A stretch of 64,000 nucleotides of DNA from Calothrix sp. PCC 7103 (GTDB taxonomy: Bacteria > Cyanobacteriota > Cyanobacteriia > Cyanobacteriales > Nostocaceae), in contig NZ_KB217478.1 in NCBI RefSeq assembly GCF_000331305.1, positions 3,011,776 to 3,075,775 of the forward strand. Reading direction: 5' to 3'. The position numbers and the translations under genes are program-made. Shown here in pieces: positions 47,301-55,691 of the stretch. The notes beneath the pieces were generated by a model, which ran no database searches, was not told the DNA's origin, and saw only the letters and a program-made list of their open reading frames with translations. Positions within the stretch are counted from its first letter, which is position 1, and each line of letters starts with the position of its first letter.

Positions 47301-48392
47301 ATGAATTGTTCTATCACAAAGATATTCAGTTATTTGTGGTCGGGTATAATAGGCGCCGAATGCTTTTTGGTTAATGTATTTTTCAAATATATATCCTAGA
47401 ACGTCAGGATTTATTTCGTCGTCTTTACCTTCTGGAGTGTCGTCTAAGTTCCATGAGTAACGCGCGAATAAGTCTAAAACTTTTTGGAACGCTTCATCAG
47501 CTATTTTTATATTGTAATCTTGTTCAATGCGATGTTTTAAAAATAATCCACCATTCAAGTATTTAACATTTCCCACTAATGCCTGTACAGAGGGGTCACG
47601 GTCACTCTCAGGTTTCGCGAAGGATTCAAAAAATAAAACTTTCAGAAACTCACTATAAAATAAATCTTTACCGTTCTGTTTGCTTTCTTCTAATTTATTC
47701 TGTAAATATTCTAAATCACCATTTGGCTTATCATCACACTTATTAATAAAGCCTTTACGTTGAAGAAAGTAAACAAACATCAAACGATTTAAGATAACAG
47801 AGGTATACCAACGTCTGTCATTTTCGTTATTAATTCCTTTAACGTAACCCAAAAACTGCTTATGCTCTTCTTGAAAGTCTTTATAAAATTGTTTTGTGAC
47901 TCGTTCGACATCAAAAGCTTTTTGTAGTCGATGGGCAATCTTTACTACCGATAGACTATCATCTTCGAGTTCGGTAATATCAACTACTAAAGCACCCAAC
48001 TTACTTAAGAATAAATCGCCAGGTTGCCCTTTTACATATAAATGGTCACGAGTAAATTCTTTATTTTCTTCACGCTTTACCCAATACCAGAGACTGCGAG
48101 TACGTGTTACATCAATAAAAATCAGCAGGTTTTCAGCTTTTAATTTAGTCACCTGTTGATGAATAGCAGCGCGAACTTTCGCTTCCGGAATGGCGCCATC
48201 TGTTGCTGTGACTTCAAAGACAGCTACACCCGACACCTCAGCGATACACTTGTAGTCGTAAGCTTTCTCGTCAATTTCCAACTGCACAGCTTTTTTACGT
48301 GTTGGTTGTGACCAACCTAACTGCTCTATAAATAAATCCTCGAATTGAAAGTTATAGAGCAAATCCCGTGTGCGCTGGAAATTGAGTGCCAT
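44400..48392 (-). CDS. Adenine-specific DNA methylase (Eco57I type) with C-terminal AlbA_2 domain
   Basis: 1330 residues from the ATG at 48392 (a longer frame to 48461 has no binding site). The N-terminal 350 residues contain EVSGVAVFEVTA and LIFIDVTRTRSLWYW, similar to type IIG/ISP-like N-terminal regions. Methylase motif I LDIACGSGAFLI lies near 412 and motif IV NPPWE near 671, typical of N6-adenine methylation. A target-recognition region follows to about 1120. The last 150 residues form an AlbA_2/Schlafen-like domain (IEFKSTARWNLREN, then LNTNGGNLFIGVDDDGKPLG). No complete restriction nuclease core is obvious, so cleavage is probably supplied by a neighbour. Read as a defence methylase; specificity unknown. 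Confidence 0.85.
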   Translation of the reverse strand: MALNFQRTRDLLYNFQFEDLFIEQLGWSQPTRKKAVQLEIDEKAYDYKCIAEVSGVAVFEVTATDGAIPEAKVRAAIHQQVTKLKAENLLIFIDVTRTRSLWYWVKREENKEFTRDHLYVKGQPGDLFLSKLGALVVDITELEDDSLSVVKIAHRLQKAFDVERVTKQFYKDFQEEHKQFLGYVKGINNENDRRWYTSVILNRLMFVYFLQRKGFINKCDDKPNGDLEYLQNKLEESKQNGKDLFYSEFLKVLFFESFAKPESDRDPSVQALVGNVKYLNGGLFLKHRIEQDYNIKIADEAFQKVLDLFARYSWNLDDTPEGKDDEINPDVLGYIFEKYINQKAFGAYYTRPQITEYLCDRTIHKLIVDRVNNAVSDKYKSFDDINELFLKLDANICRLLIKDILPNLSILDIACGSGAFLIAAMKTLIQVYSAVIGTIKLMGDANLKIEIKQLEQKHQSLPYYIKKRIVTDNLYGVDIMEEATEIAKLRLFLALVSSAHDVNELEPLPNIDFNIMAGNSLIGLIKVDETAFDTVGNSKQGNLLQSLAANQYKTILEDKNQSIELYKKHAFIPGEEKLATGEEGTHQNARLLNLRKHIENLNKKSQEKLNSLLLDEFSQKLGIKYEEVQLTGKSKKRVLKIDDIAALKPFHWGYHFDKVLERGGFDAIITNPPWEIFKPQAKEFFAQHNELVTKNKMDIKAFEKEQKLLLQNPEIASTWLEYQSQYPYVSAYYRSAEQYKNQISIVNGKKAGTDINLYKLFLEQCFNLLRLSGECGIVIPSGIYTDLGAKQLREMLFNETNVTGLFCFENRKTIFEEVDSRFKFVVLTFAKGGKTNEFPSAFMRHDVQELQRFPSNGSLPITIDMVRKLAPDSLSVMEFKNNTDVSIANKMLKFPLLGEKIDDKWNLRLTREFDMTNDSYLFKPQPAEGRLPLYEGKMIHQFIHKFAKPRYWVDEQEAKKAVFGRSGKDEGQKLNYQSYRLAFRSVASSTNERSLISSIVPRSVFCGNSLLISLKFSESNQIRLKISDMLFSTAIFNSFVIDYCLRQKVSTNLNMFFVYQLPVPRLTKGDKYFKEIVERAAKLICTTPEFDELAQEVGLGSHENGATNESERAKLRAELDGMIAHLYGLTEEEFQYILSTFPIVPEQVKQDALAAYQSLAPMSGDAEIVALIEQGENDQIEFKSTARWNLRENKQDKAMEHEIVKTVAAFLNTNGGNLFIGVDDDGKPLGLDNDYQTLKKKNNDGYMLFLNNDLLLREIGQEFGSHFRITFHQVSGKDVCRVSVQPSPNPVWVKMKDKNGKEEEIFYIRSNNSSVKLSPKKAAEYINMKK

Positions 48393-48736
48393 GATATACC
48401 TACCCTCTAAGAGAAAATAGAAGTTTGTGTAGAAATTAGTGAGCATAAAAAATTTGCCCATAGACCAATGTCTTGTAGCTATAACCCTTTTTGTATAAGG
48501 GTTAAACTGTAAGAGCTAATAATACTGTTTCTGTAAGAATCCTTATGATGGTACAAACAGCTCAGTAATTTTGCTTACTATTCAATACTGAGTATTAGTC
48601 CTTATACTGAACTCATCCGTATACTTTCTGATAAAATTTGGCTGTATAAAAATAATTTTTAAATTTGGCGCCGAAACTAAACCCTGATAAACCCTCTAAT
48701 ATATAATCAGCAGATGTTTGGTTAATGTGCGGAAAT

Positions 48737-48854
48737 TATACTCAAAACGGGTAAGAAATGTCATTCTGAGCGTAGCGAAGAATCTCCAAGATGCTTCACT
48801 CCGCTGCGCTCCGTTCAGCATGACAAAGTTTAGTTTTTACCCGTTCACAGTATA
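48737..48854. mobile_element. 118-bp MITE-like element, copy 1
   Basis: Imperfect terminal inverted repeats (15 of 18 bp): TATACTCAAAACGGGTAA at 48737-48754 and its partner at 48837-48854. Inside is the TGTCATTCTGAG...CATGACA palindrome. A second complete copy of the same length is at 55216-55333. No transposase is encoded, so it would be mobilised in trans. Confidence 0.6.
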
Positions 48855-49047
48855 CTTAAGCATATCAACACTCTACCTAAAATAGCCTACGTAGCTATAA
48901 TATGAAAGTTACATTTATAACAAATTATAAATTATATTTAAGTATTAATACTATATTGTTTTACAATTTCTCGCTTCGTTCACACCCGCATGGGATTGAA
49001 AATGCCCATGCTAATACCCTAATTCCATTAAAATGGAATAAGAGAAT

Positions 49048-49146
49048 ATTTATCTACATCTAAAATACGGATATGACCTCAAGGAAATTGGCCAACAAGT
49101 TGTTGGCCAATTTCCTGATCAGGATAAGTTTCTTCAAAGACCCTCG
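49048..49146 (-). pseudogene. Fragment of a second YhcG-type (DUF1016) gene
   Basis: The minus strand translates to TNLLYTRVFEETYPDQEIG then QQLVGQFP, stop, GHIRILD, which aligns with TNLLYMKLFAEAYPDEQIV, QQVVGQIPWGHHLRILE of the intact neighbour. The DNA similarity to 49948-50047 is direct. Only about 33 codons remain and an internal stop is present. Confidence 0.75.
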
Positions 49147-49239
49147 TATAAAGCAGATTTGTATTATGCTGACCGAGATACGTGTAAATTGGGTATGGTA
49201 CTAGTTATTATATAAGGTAGGCTTATGAATAGGGCTACA

Positions 49240-50286
49240 TTAAGCTTCATCTTCAGTTTCTATAGAAACCTCTTCTAACTCTGCTTCCAACTGTTCGATT
49301 GTAGGTAATTTTGCTTGTAACTCTTTTGGTAATGACTTGGTAAGTTCAGCTTGCCATTCAGCAATACCAATAGGTTTATTCACATCCCGTAAAGCATACT
49401 CAGCAATTACATTATCTTTACTTGCACATAGAATTAAACCAATTGATGGGTTATCTTGAGGAGACTTGAGCAAATCATCAACAGCAGAAAGATAAAAATT
49501 AATCTTGCCTGTATACTCAGGTTTAAATTTACCAGTTTTAAGCTCAATAACCACAAAACAATGTAATTTTGTATGATAAAAAAGTAAATCTAGATAAAAT
49601 TCTTCCTCACCAACTTTTAATGGATACTGCTGCCCAACGAAAGCAAAACCAACACCTAATTCTAAAAGAAATTTAGTAATATGTTTAATAAGCTCTTTTT
49701 CAACTTCTCTTTCCAGAGCTTCTTCTCCCAATGTTAAAAAATCAAATATATAAGGGTCTTTTAAAGTTTCTCTTGCAAGGTCTGATTGAGGAGGTGTTAA
49801 TGTCGCATTGAAATTAGTAATGGCTTTACCTTGGCGATTATAAAGGTCATTTTTAATATGTATATTTAATATATTTCTACTCCAGCCATTTTCTATTACT
49901 TTTTGTACATACCAAAGTCTCGCTGAAGGGTGTTTTACTGCCTCCAAGATACGCAGATGATGACCCCAAGGAATTTGGCCAACAACTTGTTGGACAATTT
50001 GCTCATCAGGATATGCTTCTGCAAAAAGCTTCATGTAAAGCAGGTTTGTACGTGAAAATCCCTTCATATCCGGGAAAGCTGCTTTTAAATCTTTGGCAAG
50101 ACGTTCGATAACTTTTGTACCCCATCCTTGCTGTTGCTGTCGTGCTAATATTTCCTGTCCGATTTGCCAGTAAAGTAACACTAACTCACGGTTAACAGAT
50201 AACGCTGCTTTTATCTGGGCGCCGCGAACACGTTCTTTTAACTCGCGTAAAAAGTCATCATAACCATCTAGCGGTGAGAATGCCAT
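49240..50286 (-). CDS. YhcG family PD-(D/E)XK nuclease (DUF1016)
   Basis: 348 residues. N-terminal DUF1016 helical region (1-160: VNRELVLLYWQIGQEILARQ, KGFSRTNLLYMKLFAEAYP, IPWGHHLRILE) and a C-terminal nuclease domain with EFYLDLLFYHTKLHCFVVIELKTG, giving the Asp and Glu-x-Lys of the PD-(D/E)XK core. Such proteins are common next to restriction-modification genes and are thought to be part of defence or mobile elements. It lies between the methylase and the PLD-helicase in the same orientation, with 118 bp to the helicase gene. No clear promoter seen. Confidence 0.9.
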   Translation of the reverse strand: MAFSPLDGYDDFLRELKERVRGAQIKAALSVNRELVLLYWQIGQEILARQQQQGWGTKVIERLAKDLKAAFPDMKGFSRTNLLYMKLFAEAYPDEQIVQQVVGQIPWGHHLRILEAVKHPSARLWYVQKVIENGWSRNILNIHIKNDLYNRQGKAITNFNATLTPPQSDLARETLKDPYIFDFLTLGEEALEREVEKELIKHITKFLLELGVGFAFVGQQYPLKVGEEEFYLDLLFYHTKLHCFVVIELKTGKFKPEYTGKINFYLSAVDDLLKSPQDNPSIGLILCASKDNVIAEYALRDVNKPIGIAEWQAELTKSLPKELQAKLPTIEQLEAELEEVSIETEDEA

Positions 50287-50352
50287 TACCTCAAACCATG
50301 TAAATAATTCTTGTTGGTATAATGATATTATAATAAAGAATATATTTTTAAC

Positions 50353-50379
50353 AGATGCTTCACTGCGTTCAGCATGACA
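50353..50379. repeat. Half copy of the AGATGCTTC...CATGACA repeat
   Basis: AGATGCTTCACTGCG followed by TTCAGCATGACA, the right half only, between the helicase and YhcG genes. Confidence 0.55.
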
Positions 50380-50403
50380 ATTTATTATACTTACTTATAG
50401 CAA

Positions 50404-53400
50404 TCACTTTTCCTCAAACAATCCTAGCGAACAAATAATTTGAGGTTCCCGCTTTTCAATTTCTTCGCTGACAATACACAAACGGTCATCCATACGTAGG
50501 GCAATTACTAACTCAGCTAATTGTTGATTACTTATACCACTTCTTAGTTGTCTATTTAATGTATCAATTGCAGATTGTCTTAATGGGTAACGGTAAATAT
50601 CATCAATTGCTTTTAGTAGTTCTTCGGTAACAAATAAAGTACCTTTCATTTCTTGGACGTAACTTTTTAATCGCTCGTAACTACGAAATCTGGCGCCTGA
50701 TGGTCTTCCTAACTGACCACCCATGTTTTTTTCTTCTTCTGCCAATAGTTCGGCGCCTATTTTAACTAATTCGTGATGCTGTTTATCTTTAGGTATAGCA
50801 GGTGTATGTTCATCACAAGCTGCCATTTTTAATACAGCCAGCTGCGATTGAGTAACGCTATTGCCTTCTCTGTCAATATATATTAAAGAATCGTTACCTT
50901 CAGTAGTTTTCATATACATTAGCACACCCTCTGGTTGGAAAGGTTGTGGAGTGTGCGCGCGAGTCGAGTATACAACGTTGGGCATTTCTTCGATTAACTT
51001 CTTTAATGCTTGATTCTCATCAGTAGCTTTTTTCCAAATTTGAAAAGCTTCCGATGTTAAATCTACTTCTGTATCTTCTTCGCCATCTAATATTCCCGAT
51101 TTTTCATTATATAAGTCAAGAATTACTTGCGTTTCGTCATCTTCAAAAAATGTTTCATCTGTTCCTACAACTTCAGCATTTTCTTGTAATCGTTGTTTGA
51201 GTCTTAAACGTAAATTAATAATGCGTTCTACACCTTCTGCTGGTAAAAAAGAATAACAGATTATCTTCTCGGCATTTTGTCCAATTCTGTCAACTCTTCC
51301 AGCCCTTTGAATTAACCTAATTATAGCCCAAGGTAAGTCCCAATTTACTATAATCGCACAGTCTTGTAAATTATGACCTTCACTCAAAACATCGGTGGCT
51401 ACTAAAATACGTAATTCGTTATTATATGATATTTTATCACGCTTTCCATTACTAACAGGGCTAAACCTTCCTGTTAACTCAGTAGGGTCTTTTGCTTGTC
51501 CTGTTACCCCTGCAACATTAATAATATTTCTTGCCTGTAAATTATCTGTTATGTAGCGTACTGAGTCGGCAAATTGCGTAAATATTAATACTTTTTTATT
51601 TGGATGAGTTTCTGTTACAAGGTTGACCAAAGCATCTATTTTATCATCTTTATTTGGTTGCCATTCCCCAATTTCTTGCAGTACACTAATTAAGGCTTTC
51701 GCATCGGCTAATAAATCCTTTTTTAGTTTTTTAATATCAAATAAACTTGAACGTAACCACTTAAATCGTTTTTGATAATGAGTTACATACTCCTGATAAA
51801 TAAACTCTGCCTTTTTACGCCAACTCTTCTCTGTTAACCCCACATCTTGCTCCCCCCTCTCCTCCATAGGAGAGGGGGGTAGGGGGGAGAGGTCTTCTTC
51901 AACATCAAATAAACTTGCTACAATTGAATCTGAATCTTCATCGCTGTTACGAGTATCTAATAAATTAGCATCTTGAGTTCCAATGGGAATATCAAGATTT
52001 TGTTCTAATGCATATAAATATATAAAATTTCGTAAAATGTGGCGCTCTATTGATTGAATAAAAGCAAACCCGCTACTTTCTAACCGTTTAAATAAATTAG
52101 TCCGCGAAAAACCCATTAATCGGCGCCCACCTCGAAATAAAGCATTTAGCTGACGTTGTTCTGCATCTGTCAGTGCTTTTGTAGCGGTTACATAATTTCC
52201 TAGTCCATAGCGGGGCAAATTTAACTGGTTAATTACTTCTACTACAGCTTCAGAATAAAGGCGAGAATAAGAGTAATTATTAGCTTCTAAGGTAAATTTA
52301 ATTGTACGGGGTATACGGTCTGGGAAATATGAGCGTGTTTTGTCGGTAAATTCTAAATATTTACGTCCTGTCTCATCTGTGTGAGCATAGTTATCTTTAA
52401 TAAACGAACGTGTTCGCCGCACCATGTAACGTTTCATTAATTCTCGCCAGTCGTCAGTATGTTCGCTTTTTTCAAATGCAGCGAGAGATTTAACAGAACA
52501 TTGATGCTTTCTAATAAATTCTAATTCTCCCAACGAACCACCACCTAGTTCGCTTATTAAACCTTCTGGTCTAAAGCCTAAATCTTGGTCTTCTGGAACA
52601 AATAATCTTAATTGAGAGGAAAGGTCAAGATAAGTTTTGTTATAAGGTGTTGCGGAAAGTAATATACATTTGCTTTCGTTGGCGCCGATATATTCTGCTA
52701 TTGCTCTATACCTTTTTCCATCTCGGTTACGCAAATTATGACTTTCGTCGATTAATACAACCCGATAACGCCGTAATTCTGGGAGTTGATTTTGAACATT
52801 ACTCATCGACATAACTTTGGCATAAAGCCGATAATTATCGACATATTCTTGCCACATTGATACCAAATTTTTTGGGCAAATAATTAGCGTTTCTAAAAAA
52901 CAATCTTCTTGTAATATTTTCGCCAGCGCTGTTCCTACCAAAGTTTTCCCCAACCCGACAACATCACCTACTAGTACACCACCACGTCTAGTAACATGAC
53001 GCGCGGCTAGTTGAACTGCTGCTTTTTGAAAATCAAATAAGTTATTAAACTCACGAGGTATTCTAAACTCTGATAAACCAGCAATTGCTTCATGTGATAA
53101 ATGATAAGCAATCTTTAAATAAATATGATAAGGGGCTATTAATTCTTCTCTTGCCCAACTATTATCTATTATTTCCGCAAGCTCTTTAGATATATCAATA
53201 CAACCGTAATCTTTCCAACGGTCATCAAACCATTTTTGCAGTTTATTACAAGCGTCATGGTCTAAAACATCAACATTTAATTCTCCTTGTTTTCTCAGTC
53301 CTGCTAATGTCAAATTACTACTACCCAAAAATCCAACTATCGGACTATTGGGGTCATTGCGGTGAACGAGGTATAACTTAGCGTGAAGGGGATGAGCTAA

Positions 53401-53799
53401 AAACAGTTTAATAACTAATTTCTTTGTTTTGAGTTGGTGACTTAAACGACGTAACCCCGCTTCATCCTCATTTGTCGGCGCCCCAATGGTAAGCTGGTCT
53501 TTGAACTCAGCCGCAATTTTCTTTTTGAAACGAATTATAGTGCTATTATCAAGGCGCCCTTCACCTGTACCAAGGGTAAATGCCGTATGTACCTCATCAC
53601 TGGGTAAACCTTGCATTCCCACTAACAAACGACAACAATAAGTTTCCCCACCCACGTATTGCTCGATTAAATCATCCAGTTTACGCCATCCTCTCAGGTT
53701 AAAGTAACCAACGCAAAAATCCGCGCGGTACGAGAGTTTGAGCGTGTCTCGTAAGGTGGGGAGCAGTTGTAAGTCGATGTTGTCGAAAATGCGTGGCAT
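50404..53799 (-). CDS. SNF2-type helicase with N-terminal phospholipase D-like domain
   Basis: 1131 residues. N-terminal PLD-like part (1-215) with HAKLYLV near 138 and GFLGSSNLTLAG, one HKD-type half. SNF2-like motor follows: Walker A GDVVGLGKTL near 280, DESH box VVLIDESHNLRN near 350, SATPYNKT, and the helicase C domain VLIFTQFADSVRYI, ILVATDVLSEGHNLQD and RAGRVDRIGQ near 836. Such proteins act in nucleic-acid defence and restriction. An in-frame insert of about 22 residues (starting SPLPPSPMEERGEQ, 51836-51903) comes from a palindromic repeat with 12-bp arms and lies in a linker. Starts 120 bp from a divergent STAS-like gene. Confidence 0.9.
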   Translation of the reverse strand: MPRIFDNIDLQLLPTLRDTLKLSYRADFCVGYFNLRGWRKLDDLIEQYVGGETYCCRLLVGMQGLPSDEVHTAFTLGTGEGRLDNSTIIRFKKKIAAEFKDQLTIGAPTNEDEAGLRRLSHQLKTKKLVIKLFLAHPLHAKLYLVHRNDPNSPIVGFLGSSNLTLAGLRKQGELNVDVLDHDACNKLQKWFDDRWKDYGCIDISKELAEIIDNSWAREELIAPYHIYLKIAYHLSHEAIAGLSEFRIPREFNNLFDFQKAAVQLAARHVTRRGGVLVGDVVGLGKTLVGTALAKILQEDCFLETLIICPKNLVSMWQEYVDNYRLYAKVMSMSNVQNQLPELRRYRVVLIDESHNLRNRDGKRYRAIAEYIGANESKCILLSATPYNKTYLDLSSQLRLFVPEDQDLGFRPEGLISELGGGSLGELEFIRKHQCSVKSLAAFEKSEHTDDWRELMKRYMVRRTRSFIKDNYAHTDETGRKYLEFTDKTRSYFPDRIPRTIKFTLEANNYSYSRLYSEAVVEVINQLNLPRYGLGNYVTATKALTDAEQRQLNALFRGGRRLMGFSRTNLFKRLESSGFAFIQSIERHILRNFIYLYALEQNLDIPIGTQDANLLDTRNSDEDSDSIVASLFDVEEDLSPLPPSPMEERGEQDVGLTEKSWRKKAEFIYQEYVTHYQKRFKWLRSSLFDIKKLKKDLLADAKALISVLQEIGEWQPNKDDKIDALVNLVTETHPNKKVLIFTQFADSVRYITDNLQARNIINVAGVTGQAKDPTELTGRFSPVSNGKRDKISYNNELRILVATDVLSEGHNLQDCAIIVNWDLPWAIIRLIQRAGRVDRIGQNAEKIICYSFLPAEGVERIINLRLRLKQRLQENAEVVGTDETFFEDDETQVILDLYNEKSGILDGEEDTEVDLTSEAFQIWKKATDENQALKKLIEEMPNVVYSTRAHTPQPFQPEGVLMYMKTTEGNDSLIYIDREGNSVTQSQLAVLKMAACDEHTPAIPKDKQHHELVKIGAELLAEEEKNMGGQLGRPSGARFRSYERLKSYVQEMKGTLFVTEELLKAIDDIYRYPLRQSAIDTLNRQLRSGISNQQLAELVIALRMDDRLCIVSEEIEKREPQIICSLGLFEEK
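51852..51879. repeat. Palindromic repeat inserted in the helicase gene
   Basis: CCCCCCTCTCCT - CCAT - AGGAGAGGGGGG, a perfect 12-bp stem of strong bases. It keeps the reading frame open in the coding strand and adds a Pro/Ser/Glu-rich linker. Confidence 0.75.
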
Positions 53800-53919
53800 G
53801 ATTTCATACCCAGTGGTGCTTTACGAGTATAAGCTTTTAGAATTGTTTCTACCACTCCGGAGACGTTGCAACTTCTGCTACATCAACTTTTATCTTCAAT
53901 TTCTACAGAAACGCATAGT

Positions 53920-54267
53920 ATGAGGCACGAAATTCTAACTCTAGTAGGCAAAAACTGTATTACAGTTGCCGATGGTCAAAAGGTATATGAGCTTATTTAT
54001 CCAGAATTGTTGGCAGACCGACCTGTAGAACTAGACTTTGCTGGAGTTAAAATTTTTGCTGCTCCTTTCTTCAATTTTGCTTTTGGGCAATTGCTTAGAG
54101 ATATTCAACCAGAAAATCTTAATCGTCTTTTAAAGGTATTTAACCTTAACCAAGTCGGGGAGCAAATACTGAAGTTAGTTATTGAAAATTCAAAGCGGTA
54201 TTACTCAGACCCTGATTTTAGCAGTAGGTTAGACCAAGTTATTACAGAACAAGCTTGTTCGCTTTAA
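53920..54267 (+). CDS. STAS-like domain protein (DUF4325)
   Basis: 115 residues from the ATG at 53920; a longer frame to 53866 lacks support. Pattern VGKNCITVADGQKVYELIY and VELDFAGVKIFAAPFFNFAFG with GQLLRDI matches STAS-like DUF4325, a fold related to anti-sigma antagonist domains. Such small proteins often accompany ATPase or DNA-binding partners in accessory regions. Here it is divergent from the PLD-helicase with only 120 bp between starts, so shared regulation is plausible. Confidence 0.75.
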   Translation: MRHEILTLVGKNCITVADGQKVYELIYPELLADRPVELDFAGVKIFAAPFFNFAFGQLLRDIQPENLNRLLKVFNLNQVGEQILKLVIENSKRYYSDPDFSSRLDQVITEQACSL

Positions 54268-54303
54268 TACTTAAAGCGAGTTAAGACTGTGATTTTAGAT
54301 TTT

Positions 54304-54397
54304 AAGATGCGCGCGAAAGCGTGAAAAATCTGTTTACGTTCCTCAGTATGACAATAGGGTGTTGAGGTTTTCAGATGCTTCGTTCCTCAGCATGACA
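54304..54397. repeat. TGTCAT-family repeats, two partial copies
   Basis: Two adjacent right-half copies (54304-54353 and 54373-54397) ending CATGACA or TATGACA, then the GGGCA family palindrome at 54425-54441. Between the STAS-like gene and the convergent membrane-protein gene. Confidence 0.55.
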
Positions 54398-54459
54398 ATA
54401 GTATATGGCTAATTTCTTGTGGGATGGGCATCCTTGCCCGTCACCAATCCCCAATCTCC

Positions 54460-55038
54460 TTACCATGCTTCTGCCCAATATATTATTTCGGATGCTTGGG
54501 GATTTATTGCGACGCCGTAACTGTCACCGTGATTCCATTGAAAATGTTTGCTGCCTTTATCGTCGGCGCCTAATACCAAGATTTCGTAGTTAAATGGAAA
54601 TGATTTATCGGTGGTGTCATCACTGGTATGGAAGAATGTTGTGGGGACACCGTTGGGTTTGTTGATATGCTCGTTTGTGTCACCACCTCTGAATTTATAT
54701 TTGGCTGCTTGACGATATTGTGTTACTAAAGTGGCTATCTTAGATTGTGGTTGTTTCATTCGTAGTTGCAAGACGTTGCCACCCTGCATGTAACCAGGTG
54801 AGTAAACGAAGCGAACACCTGTGGCATCAACTGGTATTTCAGTAGGAAAATGCTTTATTTGTGATTTATCTAACCATAATTTAGTTCGTACTTCTCGGTA
54901 ACGTCCTGTGTCTTCGACTATTTGATTTTCCTGGCTTTTATCAAGCGCGCGCGAGAGAAAAAATCCTCCTCCGACTATCCCGATTCCTCCCAACGATATC
55001 GATAATACTGTAACTATTTTGACAAGACTCGTTTTCAT
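54460..55038 (-). CDS. Membrane-anchored hypothetical protein
   Basis: 192 residues. An N-terminal membrane helix (VLSISLGGIGIVGGGFFLSRAL) and a cytoplasm-external globular part with a VRFVYSPGYMQGGNVLQLRM stretch, no known motif. The end is aromatic (FQWNHGDSYGVAINPQASEI). Lies in the accessory region. Function not recognised. Confidence 0.6.
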   Translation of the reverse strand: MKTSLVKIVTVLSISLGGIGIVGGGFFLSRALDKSQENQIVEDTGRYREVRTKLWLDKSQIKHFPTEIPVDATGVRFVYSPGYMQGGNVLQLRMKQPQSKIATLVTQYRQAAKYKFRGGDTNEHINKPNGVPTTFFHTSDDTTDKSFPFNYEILVLGADDKGSKHFQWNHGDSYGVAINPQASEIIYWAEAW

Positions 55039-55215
55039 GCGCGTTGGGTAATTTGTAGAGTTTTGAAAGTCCTATTACCCAACTACTACCTAAATCAGTA
55101 ATTTTCCGTATCTAGCTAGGGATATATTTACAAAAATTAATAATAAAATTGGTAATTTCCCTGAAGACAAGTCAAATCAACATCAAATCTTTATCAAATA
55201 CTTAAGTAGTAAAGT

Positions 55216-55333
55216 TATACTTAACACGGGTAAGAAATGTCATTCTGAGCGTAGCGAAGAATCTCTAAGATGCTTCACTGCACTACGTTTCGTTCAGCAT
55301 GACAAAGTTTATATTCTACCCATTAGCAGTATA
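55216..55333. mobile_element. 118-bp MITE-like element, copy 2
   Basis: Same length and layout as 48737-48854, with TATACTTAACACGGGTAA at the left and a matching inverted end (55317-55333). The autotransporter remnant starts directly after it. Confidence 0.6.
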
Positions 55334-55337
55334 TTCC

Positions 55338-55590
55338 AAACGTGCGCGTGAGTTACGAACACGAATTTGGTAATGATAATCGTACTATTACCTCAGAACT
55401 TTTATCTCAACCTGGTATTCCCATGCGTTCGCAAACCCTAGAACCAGACCGCGACCGTTTTAGATTAGGTGCAGGAGTACAAGTTCTATTTTCGCGCAAC
55501 GTTGCTGGGGCAATAGACTATGAAGCCGTAATTGGGCAAAGCGATTTCAGTGATAATACTGTAAAAGGAGAAATTCGTTATCAATTTTAA
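55338..55590 (+). pseudogene. Autotransporter beta-barrel C-terminal remnant
   Basis: About 83 codons: VRVSYEHEFGNDNRTIT and DRFRLGAGVQVLFSRNVAG, ending in GEIRYQF with the terminal aromatic residue typical of outer-membrane barrels. The passenger and most strands are gone; the 5' edge coincides with the end of the MITE-like element. It has a GTG/ATG start that could give a short peptide, but it is almost surely a broken gene. Confidence 0.7.
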
Positions 55591-55691
55591 AAATAATTTT
55601 GCATAAAAATCTGGAATCCTTCAGTAATAACTTGTGTCTATTGTTAAGTCTTTAACACAGTCGAACACTAGTATTTTCGCGGAGGATTCAA

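Larger units (their letters stand above)
48393..49239. other. 850-bp region between methylase and YhcG-type genes
   Basis: Contains the 118-bp MITE-like element (48737-48854) and a decayed piece of a second YhcG-type gene (49048-49146). The remainder is A+T rich with no gene seen; the methylase promoter must lie here. Confidence 0.5.

Noticed and set aside
48981-49011. Stretch with ATGGGATTGAAAATG that recalls the end of cyanobacterial CRISPR repeats
   Set aside because: Only one occurrence, no regularly spaced copies and no cas genes.
44400-53799. Assignment to DISARM
   Set aside because: A methylase, an SNF2 helicase and PLD are present, but drmA and drmB are missing and PLD is fused to the helicase.
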